The position numbers and the translations under genes were made by a program. DNA of 64,000 nt from Kosmotoga arenicorallina S304 (GTDB taxonomy: Bacteria; Thermotogota; Thermotogae; Petrotogales; Kosmotogaceae), in contig NZ_JFHK01000005.1 in the NCBI RefSeq assembly GCF_001636545.1, positions 1-64,000 on the forward strand, in the 5' to 3' direction. The stretch's first letter is position 1. Every line of letters begins with the position of its first letter. The notes beneath the pieces are model-generated. The model was not told the origin of the DNA. It ran no database searches and saw only the letters and a list, made by a program, of their open reading frames with translations. Positions 19,518 through 28,983 of this stretch are shown one piece after another.

Positions 19518-20698
19518 TGCTTGTCGCCCGTCTAAAAAAGCACAAAGAGAAAAAATTGCTGAACGGGTATCCCTGGGTTTTTGAAGATGAAGTGGAAGAG
19601 CTTCAGGGGAAAGCATTTCTTGGAAGCGAAGTCAATGTTTTTTCTTCAGAATATAGGTTTATTGGCAAAGGCCTGTACAATCCCTTTTCTCGTAGAAGCA
19701 TCATGTTTTTAACCACAAAAGAAGAGCCTATTGATGAAGAGTTTTTTCTTTCACGTCTGACTGGAGCATTAGCCTGGCGCGAAAAAATATTCAACGAACC
19801 TTATTATCGTCTCTTTCATAGTGAAGGTGACGGTCTTCCAGGGTTCATAGCTGACCGGTATGGTGATATTATTGTGGTACAATTCCGCAACGCCATTATG
19901 GAGCTCTTCAAAAGCAAAATTGTAAGTAACCTGGTCGATATTGTAAGCCCTGTTACGGTATTTGAAAGAAGCGATTTTCAAATGCTGGCAGGCGAAAAAA
20001 CTCAAAGAAACGTAGGGCTTCTTTATGGAGCTGAACCGCCGGATTCAGTCATAATAAAGGAGAATGAAGTATCTTATGTTGTAGATGTTGTCAGAAGCCA
20101 GAAAACCGGGTTTTTCTTTGACCAAAGGGATTCAAGGCTTTTTGCGCGCAGGATTGTATCCGAGTTTGATCTCAAAAGGGGTCTGGATCTTTTTACATAC
20201 ACAGGTGGTTTTGCTTTGAACATGGCTCTTGGAGGAGCACAGGTGATAGCGGTTGACAAATCTGATTTTGATCTTGAGCTTGGAAAGAAAAATGCTGCCT
20301 TGAATAAGTTCTCAAAAAAGATTGAATTCATTAGATCCGATGCCTTTGAATATTTGGAGACTTTGGAAAAAAGAGAGCAATTTGATATAGTAATCATAGA
20401 CCCTCCTTCCCTAATCAAGGGAAAGCACGAAATCCCAAAGGGTATAAAATTGCTTACAACGCTTGTGGAAAGAAGTCTTGAGGTAATAAGAAGCGAGGGT
20501 GTAATTGGGCTTTGTAGCTGCGCATACAATCTCACACTTGATCATCTTGTGGAAGCGCTACGTAAAGCTTCTGTCGATAAAGGTATATATTATAGGTTTC
20601 TTGGGATTACCTATCAGTCCAGAGATCATCCCTGGTTGCTTCAGATTCCCGAAACTCTTTATTTAAAATGTTTATGGGCGGTCGTGGAAAAGAGGTGA
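19517..20698 (+). CDS. RlmI-type class I SAM-dependent rRNA methyltransferase
   Basis: 393 aa. An N-terminal PUA-like domain (LNGYPWVFEDEVEEL near residue 15) is joined to a Rossmann methyltransferase with the SAM loop LDLFTYTGGFALNMALGGA near 218. The catalytic-type motif FDIVIIDPPSLIKGK lies near 285, with SCAYNLTLDHL near 335. The architecture is that of the RlmI/YccW family, which makes m5C in 23S rRNA; the exact target base here is not determinable. The ATG at 19517 is chosen over an upstream TTG because of the GGAGGA site at 19502-19507. Confidence 0.85.
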   Translation: MLVARLKKHKEKKLLNGYPWVFEDEVEELQGKAFLGSEVNVFSSEYRFIGKGLYNPFSRRSIMFLTTKEEPIDEEFFLSRLTGALAWREKIFNEPYYRLFHSEGDGLPGFIADRYGDIIVVQFRNAIMELFKSKIVSNLVDIVSPVTVFERSDFQMLAGEKTQRNVGLLYGAEPPDSVIIKENEVSYVVDVVRSQKTGFFFDQRDSRLFARRIVSEFDLKRGLDLFTYTGGFALNMALGGAQVIAVDKSDFDLELGKKNAALNKFSKKIEFIRSDAFEYLETLEKREQFDIVIIDPPSLIKGKHEIPKGIKLLTTLVERSLEVIRSEGVIGLCSCAYNLTLDHLVEALRKASVDKGIYYRFLGITYQSRDHPWLLQIPETLYLKCLWAVVEKR

Positions 20699-20704
20699 AG
20701 TGCA

Positions 20705-21520
20705 GTGCCTGATTGCTGGACACACTATCTTCATGGCACCCGGGCTTTGAGAGAACTCAGATTTGATTTTAACAATGAAGAAGAAGCTGGATTGTTTGTC
20801 CTTGGTATTATCGGTCCTAATGTATTCTACTATGTCCCGGATAATCCAGAATATCTAATGCTCGGGAATAAGTTACACTCCCAGAAGTGTGGCAAATATC
20901 TGCGCACATTTATAAAAGAACTTTTCAAAACACAGAGGGCTTATATCTACGGACTGATATGCCACCATACTCTTGACAGGTTGACTCATCCTTACATCAT
21001 TTCACAAGTCGGAAGTGGTTCAAAACATTATGAATTTGAAAAAGCCATAGATGCTGAAATGGTAAAGCGGGTTTTGAGGAAGCCGATTTCCGAAGTTAGC
21101 TTTGCCGATAAAATCCCTCACGAAGTGCCCCCAGAACTCAATGAGCTTTATTTTCATGTTGCTTATGAATTCTTTAAAATAGACAATATAAGCTTTTCTG
21201 AAGCTGTTGAAGACACCAGAGCTTTTATTCAAAACGAAGAAAAGGGCGGGGGATTTTTAAGCATTTTTGGCCGGTTGTTGAGAAGGTTTTCCGGTGAAAC
21301 GAAATACGGTGGGTATGAAGGCATGGATGTATTAAATCTGAACAAGCGTTCCTGGTTCCATCCCACCACCGGCTGGGAAAGCAGAAATACTTTTCTTGAT
21401 CTTTTTGAACAGGCAGTTGAAGACTCAAAAAAATTGATAGGGAATTCTTTGAAATACTCAATGCCTCCTGATGTTCCTGACCTTTCTTTCATGACAAACC
21501 TTCCCTGCGTTGATTACTAA
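20705..21520 (+). CDS. Zinc-dependent phospholipase C-like protein (PF00882)
   Basis: 271 aa. Starts MPDCWTHYLHG with an early His, followed by GIIGPNVFYYVPD near residue 38 and the metal-ligand pattern GLICHHTLDRLTHPYI near 82-97 (His, Asp, His). This is the layout of the bacterial zinc-dependent phospholipase C/S1-P1-like family. There is no signal peptide, so it is probably cytoplasmic and its substrate is unknown. GTG start at 20705, 6 bp after the methyltransferase. Confidence 0.72.
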   Translation: MPDCWTHYLHGTRALRELRFDFNNEEEAGLFVLGIIGPNVFYYVPDNPEYLMLGNKLHSQKCGKYLRTFIKELFKTQRAYIYGLICHHTLDRLTHPYIISQVGSGSKHYEFEKAIDAEMVKRVLRKPISEVSFADKIPHEVPPELNELYFHVAYEFFKIDNISFSEAVEDTRAFIQNEEKGGGFLSIFGRLLRRFSGETKYGGYEGMDVLNLNKRSWFHPTTGWESRNTFLDLFEQAVEDSKKLIGNSLKYSMPPDVPDLSFMTNLPCVDY

Positions 21521-21536
21521 GTGGGATGTGATATTT

Positions 21537-22652
21537 ATGAAAGTTCTTGGATTGGTGTTAGCAGGTGGAAGAGGGGAGAATCTGCGTCCTTTCACAGACA
21601 TTAGAGCCAGTGCCGCGTTACCTATATTCGGAAAATACAGGGCGATTGACTTCACTTTGAGCAATATGGTAAATGCAGGTATTTCAAAGGTGGGAATAAT
21701 TACCCAATATAATCCCAGAAGCCTCATGGACCATATCGGATCTGGCAAAGAATGGGATCTTGACAGAAAGCAAGGAGGTCTATTCTTTCTTCAACCATTT
21801 TTCAGGCTTTCCAGCCAAAGCATTGGCTACAAAGGAACAGCAGATGCAATATTTCAAAACATGACTATTTTAAGGAGGGGAAATGAGGATTTTGTCCTCA
21901 TAGGCTCCGGAGACCACATATACAAAATGGATTTCCGTGATCTTTTTAGAGCTCATATAAACAATGGTGCAGATATCACACTCCTTAGCGTCCCCTTTAG
22001 TGAATCTTCAAAAGATATCATAAGGGTAGAAGGGGGGAAAGTCATCAACTGGTACAGAGATATAACTCCCTCTGATATTGAAGAAAAAGAGAACCTGAGC
22101 GAATCAGCAGGGGTTTACTTTATCAATAAATTCCTGCTGAGAGAGTTGCTCTTTTCATGCGTTCCAGACGGAAAAGACAACCTTGTGGAAATTATTTCCG
22201 AAAATTTGAGTTCACTGAAGGTTATGGAATATAAATTTAAAGGATTCTGGTCTAATTTGACGACTGATGTCTCGAAGTACTTCAAAACAAACCTCGATAT
22301 TCTCAATCCAGATATCAGGAAAGAGCTCTTCTATAAACACGGAAAAGTCTACACCAAGCTTAAAGATCTCCCTCCACCTAAAATAACTACAACAGGAAGA
22401 GTATCAAATGCTCTTGTAAGCGATGGCTCTATCATCTCCGGATCAGTAATAAACTCCGTTATTTTCAGAAATGTGAAAATACTTTCCGGTGCAGTGGTTG
22501 AAAATTCAATAATTATGGAAGGCTGTGTTATTGAAGAAGGAGCAAAGCTGAAAAACGTCATAATGGATAAAGATGCCAGAGTTAGATCAAGCAGGAAACT
22601 CCTTGGGAGTACTGAGATCCCGGCTGTAGTAGAGAAGTCAGGAGTCATTTGA
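21537..22652 (+). CDS. glgD: ADP-glucose pyrophosphorylase regulatory-type subunit GlgD
   Basis: 371 aa. A nucleotidyltransferase N-terminus ([19 protein letters not shown]) is followed by a left-handed beta-helix with hexapeptide repeats near 290-350. Compared with GlgC next door, the signature GGQGTRLG is replaced by GGRGENLR and catalytic residues are less conserved, as in GlgD subunits that associate with GlgC. The true ATG is at 21537; the frame opens earlier. It ends 13 bp before glgC. Role: synthesis of ADP-glucose for glycogen. Confidence 0.88.
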   Translation: MKVLGLVLAGGRGENLRPFTDIRASAALPIFGKYRAIDFTLSNMVNAGISKVGIITQYNPRSLMDHIGSGKEWDLDRKQGGLFFLQPFFRLSSQSIGYKGTADAIFQNMTILRRGNEDFVLIGSGDHIYKMDFRDLFRAHINNGADITLLSVPFSESSKDIIRVEGGKVINWYRDITPSDIEEKENLSESAGVYFINKFLLRELLFSCVPDGKDNLVEIISENLSSLKVMEYKFKGFWSNLTTDVSKYFKTNLDILNPDIRKELFYKHGKVYTKLKDLPPPKITTTGRVSNALVSDGSIISGSVINSVIFRNVKILSGAVVENSIIMEGCVIEEGAKLKNVIMDKDARVRSSRKLLGSTEIPAVVEKSGVI

Positions 22653-22665
22653 GCGGGGTGATAAA

Positions 22666-23937
22666 ATGACAAAGAGCGTAGTTGCTATGATTCTGGCTGG
22701 AGGGCAAGGAACAAGGCTCGGGTTACTAACTGACGAGGTTGCCAAACCAGCTGTCCCTTTTGGTGGCAAATACAGAATCATAGATTTCACACTGAGCAAT
22801 TGTGTTAATTCAGGTATTTTTGATGTGGGAATACTAACACAATATCGCCCCCATGTTTTAAGCAAGCATATTGGTATTGGAAGACACTGGGATCTGGATC
22901 GCAAAGATGGCGGAGTGGTAATGCTTCCACCCTTCCAGGGACGCAGCGACGCTGACTGGTATTCAGGAACCGCAAACGCTATATACCAGAATATAGACTT
23001 TATTGACTCGCTCAATCCTGAAATTGTGCTTATCCTATCGGGAGACCACATATATGCGATGGACTACAACGAAATAATAGATTTTCATTTTTCAAAAATG
23101 GCAGATGGCACAATAGCTTGTATGAGGGTTCCTATTAGTGAGGCTTCCCGTTTCGGGTTGATGGTTACAAATTTCGAAGGCAGAATAACAGAATTTCAAG
23201 AAAAACCTCAACAACCAAAATCAAATCTGGCTTCCCTTGGCATATATGTTTTCACATGGAATTTCTTGAAGGAAAAACTCATAGAAGATGCGCATGACCA
23301 GAATAGCGGCCATGATTTTGGAAAAAACATCATTCCCAAAATAGTTTCAGAAGACTCAGGAAGGCTCTTTGCTTTCAGCTTTGAAGGTTATTGGAGGGAC
23401 GTTGGAACTTTGCAGGCATACTGGGAATCCAACCTCGAATTGACAAGGCCTGTTCCCGGATTGAACCTTCATGATCCAACATGGCGTTTCTATACCCATT
23501 CGGAAGAATATCCACCTGCATATTTTTCGTCCGGGGCAAAAATAAGAAGTTCTCTGATCAGTGAGGGATGTGAAGTACATGGTATTGTCGAAAATTCACT
23601 TCTCTTTCAAGGCGTCAAGGTAGGCAAAGATTCCATTATAAAAGATTCGGTAATTATGACCAACTGTATTATCGGGCAAAACTGTACCATCGAAAAGGCC
23701 ATAATTTCAGAAAGGACGATAATAGGAAATAATGTGCAACTTGGTATCGGAGAGGAAAAGCCAAACAAAATATCTCCTGAGATATACAATGGCGGCTTGG
23801 TAGTTGTAGGGTCGGATGTAAAAATCCCGGATGGTGTTAAAATAGGTAAAAATACGGCAATATGGAACTACGTGAGGGAAAGCCAATTTAAGGGAGTGGT
23901 GCTTTCTGGAGAAATCCTTTATCCAGAAGAGCGGTAG
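22666..23937 (+). CDS. glgC: Glucose-1-phosphate adenylyltransferase GlgC
   Basis: 423 aa. Makes ADP-glucose from glucose-1-phosphate and ATP, the committed step of glycogen synthesis. Contains [25 protein letters not shown] (bases 22687-22761), [10 protein letters not shown] (catalytic Asp near residue 127), LASLGIYVF and GYWRDVGTL near 242, plus C-terminal hexapeptide repeats. ATG at 22666 with GGGGTGA upstream. Paired with GlgD, implying a heteromeric enzyme. Confidence 0.96.
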   Translation: MTKSVVAMILAGGQGTRLGLLTDEVAKPAVPFGGKYRIIDFTLSNCVNSGIFDVGILTQYRPHVLSKHIGIGRHWDLDRKDGGVVMLPPFQGRSDADWYSGTANAIYQNIDFIDSLNPEIVLILSGDHIYAMDYNEIIDFHFSKMADGTIACMRVPISEASRFGLMVTNFEGRITEFQEKPQQPKSNLASLGIYVFTWNFLKEKLIEDAHDQNSGHDFGKNIIPKIVSEDSGRLFAFSFEGYWRDVGTLQAYWESNLELTRPVPGLNLHDPTWRFYTHSEEYPPAYFSSGAKIRSSLISEGCEVHGIVENSLLFQGVKVGKDSIIKDSVIMTNCIIGQNCTIEKAIISERTIIGNNVQLGIGEEKPNKISPEIYNGGLVVVGSDVKIPDGVKIGKNTAIWNYVRESQFKGVVLSGEILYPEER

Positions 23938-23947
23938 CGCAAGCATC

Positions 23948-24262
23948 TTGCTCTTGATTGGACTGTTCGTTGCTTCTTTCTGCTTTCTTGGATTTATAAG
24001 TATTTCACATCTTGAGCTCTCAATAGAAAGGCAGTTGATTGATTCATTGAACCTTTTTCTCGATTCCCAATCTTTTGCTTATTCACCCAATACGCCTACA
24101 AGGTGTATAATTGAAGATGAAAAATGTGATATAACAATTGGAAAAAAGGGAAATGCCAAACTCATTGATGCAACGTTGACCTCAGGAGTTTTATCCTTTG
24201 AAATTCAGTTCATAAGCAATATTTCATATTCCAATTTTAAGAAAGGGGGAAGCAAGAAATGA
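23948..24262 (+). CDS. Small membrane-anchored protein of unknown function
   Basis: 104 aa from a TTG at 23948, with one N-terminal hydrophobic segment (LLIGLFVASFCFLGFISI) and a short extracytoplasmic domain with two Cys residues (RCIIEDEKCD). The frame stays open upstream to 23876. A CTG at 23906, preceded by AAGGGAG at 23891-23895 and nearby, would add [13 protein letters not shown], producing a basic leader plus G-S-A just before the hydrophobic helix that resembles minor pseudopilins. Its end overlaps the nucleotidase start (ATGA). No family was recognised; the start is uncertain. Confidence 0.5.
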   Translation: MLLIGLFVASFCFLGFISISHLELSIERQLIDSLNLFLDSQSFAYSPNTPTRCIIEDEKCDITIGKKGNAKLIDATLTSGVLSFEIQFISNISYSNFKKGGSKK

Positions 24263-25737
24263 AGAAACTTCTGGTAATCCTTTTGGTACTTCTTTCGGTT
24301 TTTGTAATGGCAGAGAAACTCACCATTCTCCACATCAATGACACACACGGCCATGCGTGGACTTTCAGCGAATATAAAAACCCCGACATTGGTGGTTTCG
24401 CACTTATTGCAACCCTTTTGAACCAGTTCAGAGCTGAAAATCCCAACACTCTTTTCCTTCACGCTGGCGATTTGAACACAGGCGTTCCTGAATCTGACCT
24501 TGTCGACGCGGCTCCTGATATTGTCGCGCTCAATCTGATGAAACTCGATGCCATGGCATTGGGAAACCATGAATTCGACAACTCACCGGAAGTCCTGGCA
24601 AAACAGATGAACTGGGCTCACTTCCCATTTTTGAGTGCCAACATTTACAAAGATGGGGAACCCGCATTTACCCAATATGTCATCAAAGAAGTTGGAGATA
24701 TTAAAGTTGCCATTGTCGGTTTCACAGCGGAGGAAACGGAAATTCTTGAGGCCCTTTACGCCCAGGACTATGAATGGAAGGACGTTGTTGAAGTGGCAAA
24801 GGAGCTTGTACCGGAACTCCGGAAACAGGCAGATATCGTAGTTGCTCTTGTACACCTTGGTGATGCTACACCTATTAAAGGGGTCAATTCTCATGAGCTT
24901 GCCGAACAGGTTGACGGAATTGACGTAATCGTTGATGGACACAGCCATTCTCTTTACGAAAAACCAGAAGTCATCAACGGTACGCTTATCGTATCTGCCG
25001 GCGAATGGGGAAAATACCTTGGTAAACTCGATCTCGAAGTTGAAAGTGGTTCGATAACCTTTGTTAGTTACAAAGCGATACCAATAAAGCTTGCTGACAT
25101 TGCACCGGACTTTGCTGTTTCCACTGTACTGGATTACTTCAAAAAGCTCGGAGATGAAAAGCTCGACACTGTTGTTGGTGAAACAGAGATCCTCCTCGAA
25201 GGAACCAGAGAAATTATCCGAAATCAGGATACAAACCTTGGACACCTTATAGCTGATGCTATGGTCTGGAAAACAGGTGCTGATTTAGCTATTACAAACG
25301 CCGGTGGTATAAGGGCTTCGATAAATCCAGGACCAATAACTTACAGGAACATTCTAACTGTTCTCCCGTTCGGTAACACGGTATACCTTGTCAAATTAAC
25401 TGGAGAACAGCTTATGGAGGTTCTTGAATACACTGCTACAATTCCTGAAGGCAAAGGAGCCAGACCTCAGGTTTCAGGGCTCAGCTATAAGATAGAAAAC
25501 GGAGAAATAATGGACGTTCTGGTCAATGGAGAACCTCTTGATATGGAAAAGGTCTACACTCTTGTCACAAACAATTACATGGCAGCCGGCGGAGATGGCT
25601 ATTCCATGTTTAAGGGTCTCGAAGGCTATGATACTGGCTTTGTGCTTGCAGATGTTGTGATGAACTATATTTCCGAAATCAGCCCGATTACCGAGTATGA
25701 CGATACACCAAGAGTAATAAAAGTTCAAACAGAATAA
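24259..25737 (+). CDS. UshA-type 5'-nucleotidase / 2',3'-cyclic phosphodiesterase family
   Basis: 492 aa. Signal peptide MKKLLVILLVLLSVFVMA implies export. The metallophosphatase domain shows LHINDTHGHAW, HAGDLNTG, ALGNHEFDNS, HLGD and DGHSHSLY, which together ligate two metal ions. The C-terminal nucleotide-binding domain has NAGGIRASINPGPIT and NNYMAAGGDGYSMF. Likely salvages extracellular nucleotides or sugar nucleotides; specificity is not readable. It overlaps the preceding small gene by 4 bp and is followed by a large hairpin. Confidence 0.9.
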   Translation: MKKLLVILLVLLSVFVMAEKLTILHINDTHGHAWTFSEYKNPDIGGFALIATLLNQFRAENPNTLFLHAGDLNTGVPESDLVDAAPDIVALNLMKLDAMALGNHEFDNSPEVLAKQMNWAHFPFLSANIYKDGEPAFTQYVIKEVGDIKVAIVGFTAEETEILEALYAQDYEWKDVVEVAKELVPELRKQADIVVALVHLGDATPIKGVNSHELAEQVDGIDVIVDGHSHSLYEKPEVINGTLIVSAGEWGKYLGKLDLEVESGSITFVSYKAIPIKLADIAPDFAVSTVLDYFKKLGDEKLDTVVGETEILLEGTREIIRNQDTNLGHLIADAMVWKTGADLAITNAGGIRASINPGPITYRNILTVLPFGNTVYLVKLTGEQLMEVLEYTATIPEGKGARPQVSGLSYKIENGEIMDVLVNGEPLDMEKVYTLVTNNYMAAGGDGYSMFKGLEGYDTGFVLADVVMNYISEISPITEYDDTPRVIKVQTE

Positions 25738-25758
25738 AAGGTTAAAAGAAAACTCTGT

Positions 25759-25790
25759 AATATAATAGGGGCGCAAGCCCCTATTATATT
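25759..25790 (+). terminator. 14-bp hairpin with GCAA loop after the nucleotidase gene
   Basis: Perfect 14-bp stem (25759-25772 with 25777-25790) closed by a GCAA tetraloop. The 3' side is followed by TTGTGG, not a T run. It can act as a terminator or mRNA-stabilising element for the nucleotidase. It lies directly before the ribosome-binding site of the next gene. Confidence 0.65.
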
Positions 25791-25804
25791 TGTGGAGGGA
25801 TTTT

Positions 25805-26686
25805 TTGTATATAAGACTCTCAGCCGGTACCGCTGCAAAACTCGGATTAAAAAAATTCAAATTCACTATTCCAATGCCAACAGCATATCTCATGATCGGA
25901 AACCGCTGTTTATTCAACTGCTTTTATTGTGCGCAAGCAAGAGAATCCAGAGCGGACGTCTCAAAGCTGTCAAGAATAGTATGGCCTCAGTATGAATTGA
26001 AAACTGTACTGGAGATACTGGAGAACCAAAAACCCTTCTCCCGATTCTGCATCCAAGCAGTTTCCGGGAAAAAATCCAAAGACGAAACCCTTGTGCTTAT
26101 TGAAAAACTCTCGAGATTTAAAATTCCGATATCTCTATCTGTTAGGCCACGAAATATGGAAGAAGTCAGAGCTTACTTTTCAAAAGGTATAGAGAGAATA
26201 GGTATAGCTGTGGATGTTATCTCGCCGGAGCTTTTCAAAAAGTACCGGGGTGGTAGTTACGAAAAACATTTAGGGATGTTGTTTGAAGCGGCGAAGGAAT
26301 TTGAAGGCAGAGTAACCACTCACGTAATTATCGGTTTGGGTGAAAAAGAAAAAGACGTGATAGACTTTATACATCGATGCTATACTCAAAATATTGAAGT
26401 CGGGCTTTTTTCTTTTACTCCCGTAAAGGGAACGGCTTTAGAAAAACTTCCTCAACCGGATATTAAGAAGTACCGAACCGTTCAAGTCGCGAGATATCTT
26501 TTAAAAAAAGATCTGAAGTGTTATGAGAAATTTCATTATGATAAAGAAGGAAAACTGCTTGATTTTGGAATAGATGTTTCTTCTGTAAATCTCGAAAAGG
26601 CATATAGAACCTCTGGATGCCCGGGCTGTACTCGCCCTTTTTATAATGAAAGACCCGGCAAAGAGATTTATAATGTGTTCGCGTAG
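25805..26686 (+). CDS. Radical SAM protein, biotin-synthase-related (possible LipS partner)
   Basis: 293 aa. The radical SAM motif CLFNCFYC lies near residues 36-43. The C-terminal SGCPGCTRPFYNERPG provides two more Cys residues that could hold an auxiliary cluster. The arrangement resembles the biotin-synthase-related COG2516 group, found alongside COG1856-like proteins in organisms lacking classical LipA. TTG at 25805 is chosen because GGAGG lies at 25794-25798; a longer reading from 25790 would bury that site. It sits between a hairpin and the Rnf operon. A lipoyl-synthase role is inferred; radical SAM membership is seen directly. Confidence 0.72.
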   Translation: MYIRLSAGTAAKLGLKKFKFTIPMPTAYLMIGNRCLFNCFYCAQARESRADVSKLSRIVWPQYELKTVLEILENQKPFSRFCIQAVSGKKSKDETLVLIEKLSRFKIPISLSVRPRNMEEVRAYFSKGIERIGIAVDVISPELFKKYRGGSYEKHLGMLFEAAKEFEGRVTTHVIIGLGEKEKDVIDFIHRCYTQNIEVGLFSFTPVKGTALEKLPQPDIKKYRTVQVARYLLKKDLKCYEKFHYDKEGKLLDFGIDVSSVNLEKAYRTSGCPGCTRPFYNERPGKEIYNVFA

Positions 26687-26716
26687 AAATAGATTTTTTC
26701 AGCGAGGTGGTTTAAT

Positions 26717-28042
26717 GTGAGACTCTTAACATTCAGAGGGGGTGTTCACCCTCCAGAGAAGAAGGAGCTTTCGGAGCACCGTGAATTAACAAAAGCCCCT
26801 TTGCCTGAATTGGTTTATGTTTTTCTGGCTAATCACACCGGCGTTCCGGCAAAACCATTAGTTGACGTAGGCGAAAAGGTGTTGACCGGGCAAAAGATTG
26901 GAGAAGCAGCGGGATTCATTTCTGCAAATATTCACTCACCGATTACCGGTGTGGTAAAAGAAATCTCAAAAGTATACCATCCCGTTCTCGGCAAACCTGA
27001 CAACGCAATCATTATAGAACGTCGAGGCGAAGATAGCTGGCAATTATTAGAACCTCAAAAACCCTATGAAGAGTTTGAACCACAGGAAATAATTGAAAGA
27101 ATTAAAGAAGCAGGTATTGTAGGGCTTGGGGGTGCCATGTTCCCCACAAGCGTGAAATTAACACCACCCAAAGAAAAGAAGATCGACCTCCTCATAATCA
27201 ATGGTGCAGAATGCGAACCGTATCTTACGGTAGATTATCGCTTGATGCTGGAAAAATCAGAAAAATTGATTAGAGGAATACAAGCCTTGATGAAAGCTCT
27301 TGGTGTAAAAAAAGCGATAATTGGCATTGAGAATAACAAACCAAAAGCAATTGCGGAATTGAAGAAAGCTTCCAAAGGCACCGGAATAGAAATCGCGTCA
27401 TTAAAGACCAAATATCCACAGGGAGCTGAAAAGCAATTGATTTACGCTATAACAAAGCGCGTTGTTCCATCCGGTGGATTACCCATGGATGTGGGGGTAG
27501 TGGTTCAAAATGTGGGTACCGCCTTCGCTGTTTATGAAGCTCTCGAAGAAGGCAAACCCCTTGTGGAGAGAGCGGTAAGCATTACAGGAGAAGCTGTCAG
27601 AGAACCTGTAAACGTTATAGCTCGAATAGGAACTCTCGCAAGCGAACTCATAAAATTGGCAGGCGGTATTAAAGAAGATGAGGTTGACAGAGTCATATTC
27701 GGAGGGCCAATGATGGGAATCGCTGTTCCCCGCATTGATATCCCAATAGTGAAAGGAACTTCCGGAATCACTGTTATGCCAAAGGAAATCACCCCTTCTA
27801 AAGAAGTCTACCCCTGCATCAGATGTGGTAGTTGTTTTATGGCATGCCCCATGAATTTACAACCTTTTTCTTTAAACCTGTACGCAACAAATAGGCTATA
27901 TGACAGAGCCGTTGAAAATGGCCTTATGGATTGTATTGAATGTGGGAGCTGTTCATATGCTTGCCCTGCTAACATAGATCTTGTAAAGAACATCAAACTT
28001 GCCAAAAAAGTTTACAGAACCCTCAAAGGAGGGAAGAAATGA
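26717..28042 (+). CDS. rnfC: Electron transport complex subunit RnfC
   Basis: 441 aa. Peripheral subunit of Rnf (ferredoxin:NAD+ oxidoreductase coupled to ion transport). Motifs: HSPITGVVKEI near residue 75, the NADH/FMN-type region GLGGAMFPTSVKL near 136 and NGAECEPYLTVDYRLMLE near 160. Two [4Fe-4S] motifs follow: CIRCGSCFMACP near 370 and CIECGSCSYACP near 408. Starts with GTG at 26717 after GAGGTGG. The stop overlaps the rnfD start. First gene of rnfCDGEAB. Confidence 0.96.
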   Translation: MRLLTFRGGVHPPEKKELSEHRELTKAPLPELVYVFLANHTGVPAKPLVDVGEKVLTGQKIGEAAGFISANIHSPITGVVKEISKVYHPVLGKPDNAIIIERRGEDSWQLLEPQKPYEEFEPQEIIERIKEAGIVGLGGAMFPTSVKLTPPKEKKIDLLIINGAECEPYLTVDYRLMLEKSEKLIRGIQALMKALGVKKAIIGIENNKPKAIAELKKASKGTGIEIASLKTKYPQGAEKQLIYAITKRVVPSGGLPMDVGVVVQNVGTAFAVYEALEEGKPLVERAVSITGEAVREPVNVIARIGTLASELIKLAGGIKEDEVDRVIFGGPMMGIAVPRIDIPIVKGTSGITVMPKEITPSKEVYPCIRCGSCFMACPMNLQPFSLNLYATNRLYDRAVENGLMDCIECGSCSYACPANIDLVKNIKLAKKVYRTLKGGKK

Positions 28043-28983
28043 TGAAGTTGACAGTAGCTGCTGCTCCTCATTTGAGATCAAAAGATGATGTCAGAAAAGT
28101 GATGCTTGATGTCTTGATAGCCCTTATTCCTGCATCAGTTGCGGCTGTGATTTTTTTTGGAATGCAGGCTCTTTTGTTGATCGTTGTTTCTATGGTATCA
28201 GCAGAATTGATTGAGTTCTTCATAATGAGAGTGCTCAGAGAGAAGAAGGACTTCAAGCCCGATTTCAGCGCTTCGGTAACCGGTTTGCTGCTTGCACTCA
28301 ACCTCTCTCTTGCTGTAAGCTGGTGGCAGGCAGTAATTGGTGCCATTGTTGCTATCGGCATTGCCAAACACGTATTTGGAGGCCTTGGAAAAAACTTCTG
28401 GAATCCTGCTCTTATAGGAAGAGTTTTTCTTTTAATGTCGTTTCCGGTTCAGATGACTACATGGTTCAAACCCTTTGATCTTGAAACCACCGCAACGCCT
28501 ATGGCAATACTAAAAGAAGGCGGCGCTTCTCTGCCACCTTTAAAGGAGATGTTCTTTGGTGTAATCCCGGGATCTCTGGGAGAAGTCAGTGCATTACTGT
28601 TGTTAATCGGATTTGCTTATTTAGTATTAAGAGGTCGTATTAAGCTGTTTATACCTCTTAGCTACGTTGGAAGCGTTGCATTGATTTCCTGGATTTTTTA
28701 TGCGATAAATTCAAGCTATGGAAGCCCTCTCTACCATATTCTTGGTGGCGGTCTCATGCTTGGAGCACTCTTCATGGCCACTGATATGGTCACCAGTCCT
28801 ATGTCACCCCTTGGGCAACTCATCTTCGGAACAGGTTGTGGGTTGATAACAATGGTCATAAGGTACTTTGGCGGATATCCTGAAGGTGTTTCTTTCTCCA
28901 TTTTGATTATGAATTCCTTCGTGCCACTTATCGATATGGCAACAAGGCCCAGAAGGTTTGGAGAGGTGAAAGCCAATGCGTGA
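28039..28983 (+). CDS. rnfD: Electron transport complex subunit RnfD
   Basis: 314-aa multi-spanning membrane subunit. The FMN-attachment region ATDMVTSPMSP lies near residue 248, and GKNFWNPALIGRVFLL near 115. It contacts RnfG and carries electrons across the membrane. ATG at 28039 preceded by AAAGGAGGG. It overlaps rnfC by 4 bp and rnfG by 8 bp. Confidence 0.94.
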   Translation: MMKLTVAAAPHLRSKDDVRKVMLDVLIALIPASVAAVIFFGMQALLLIVVSMVSAELIEFFIMRVLREKKDFKPDFSASVTGLLLALNLSLAVSWWQAVIGAIVAIGIAKHVFGGLGKNFWNPALIGRVFLLMSFPVQMTTWFKPFDLETTATPMAILKEGGASLPPLKEMFFGVIPGSLGEVSALLLLIGFAYLVLRGRIKLFIPLSYVGSVALISWIFYAINSSYGSPLYHILGGGLMLGALFMATDMVTSPMSPLGQLIFGTGCGLITMVIRYFGGYPEGVSFSILIMNSFVPLIDMATRPRRFGEVKANA

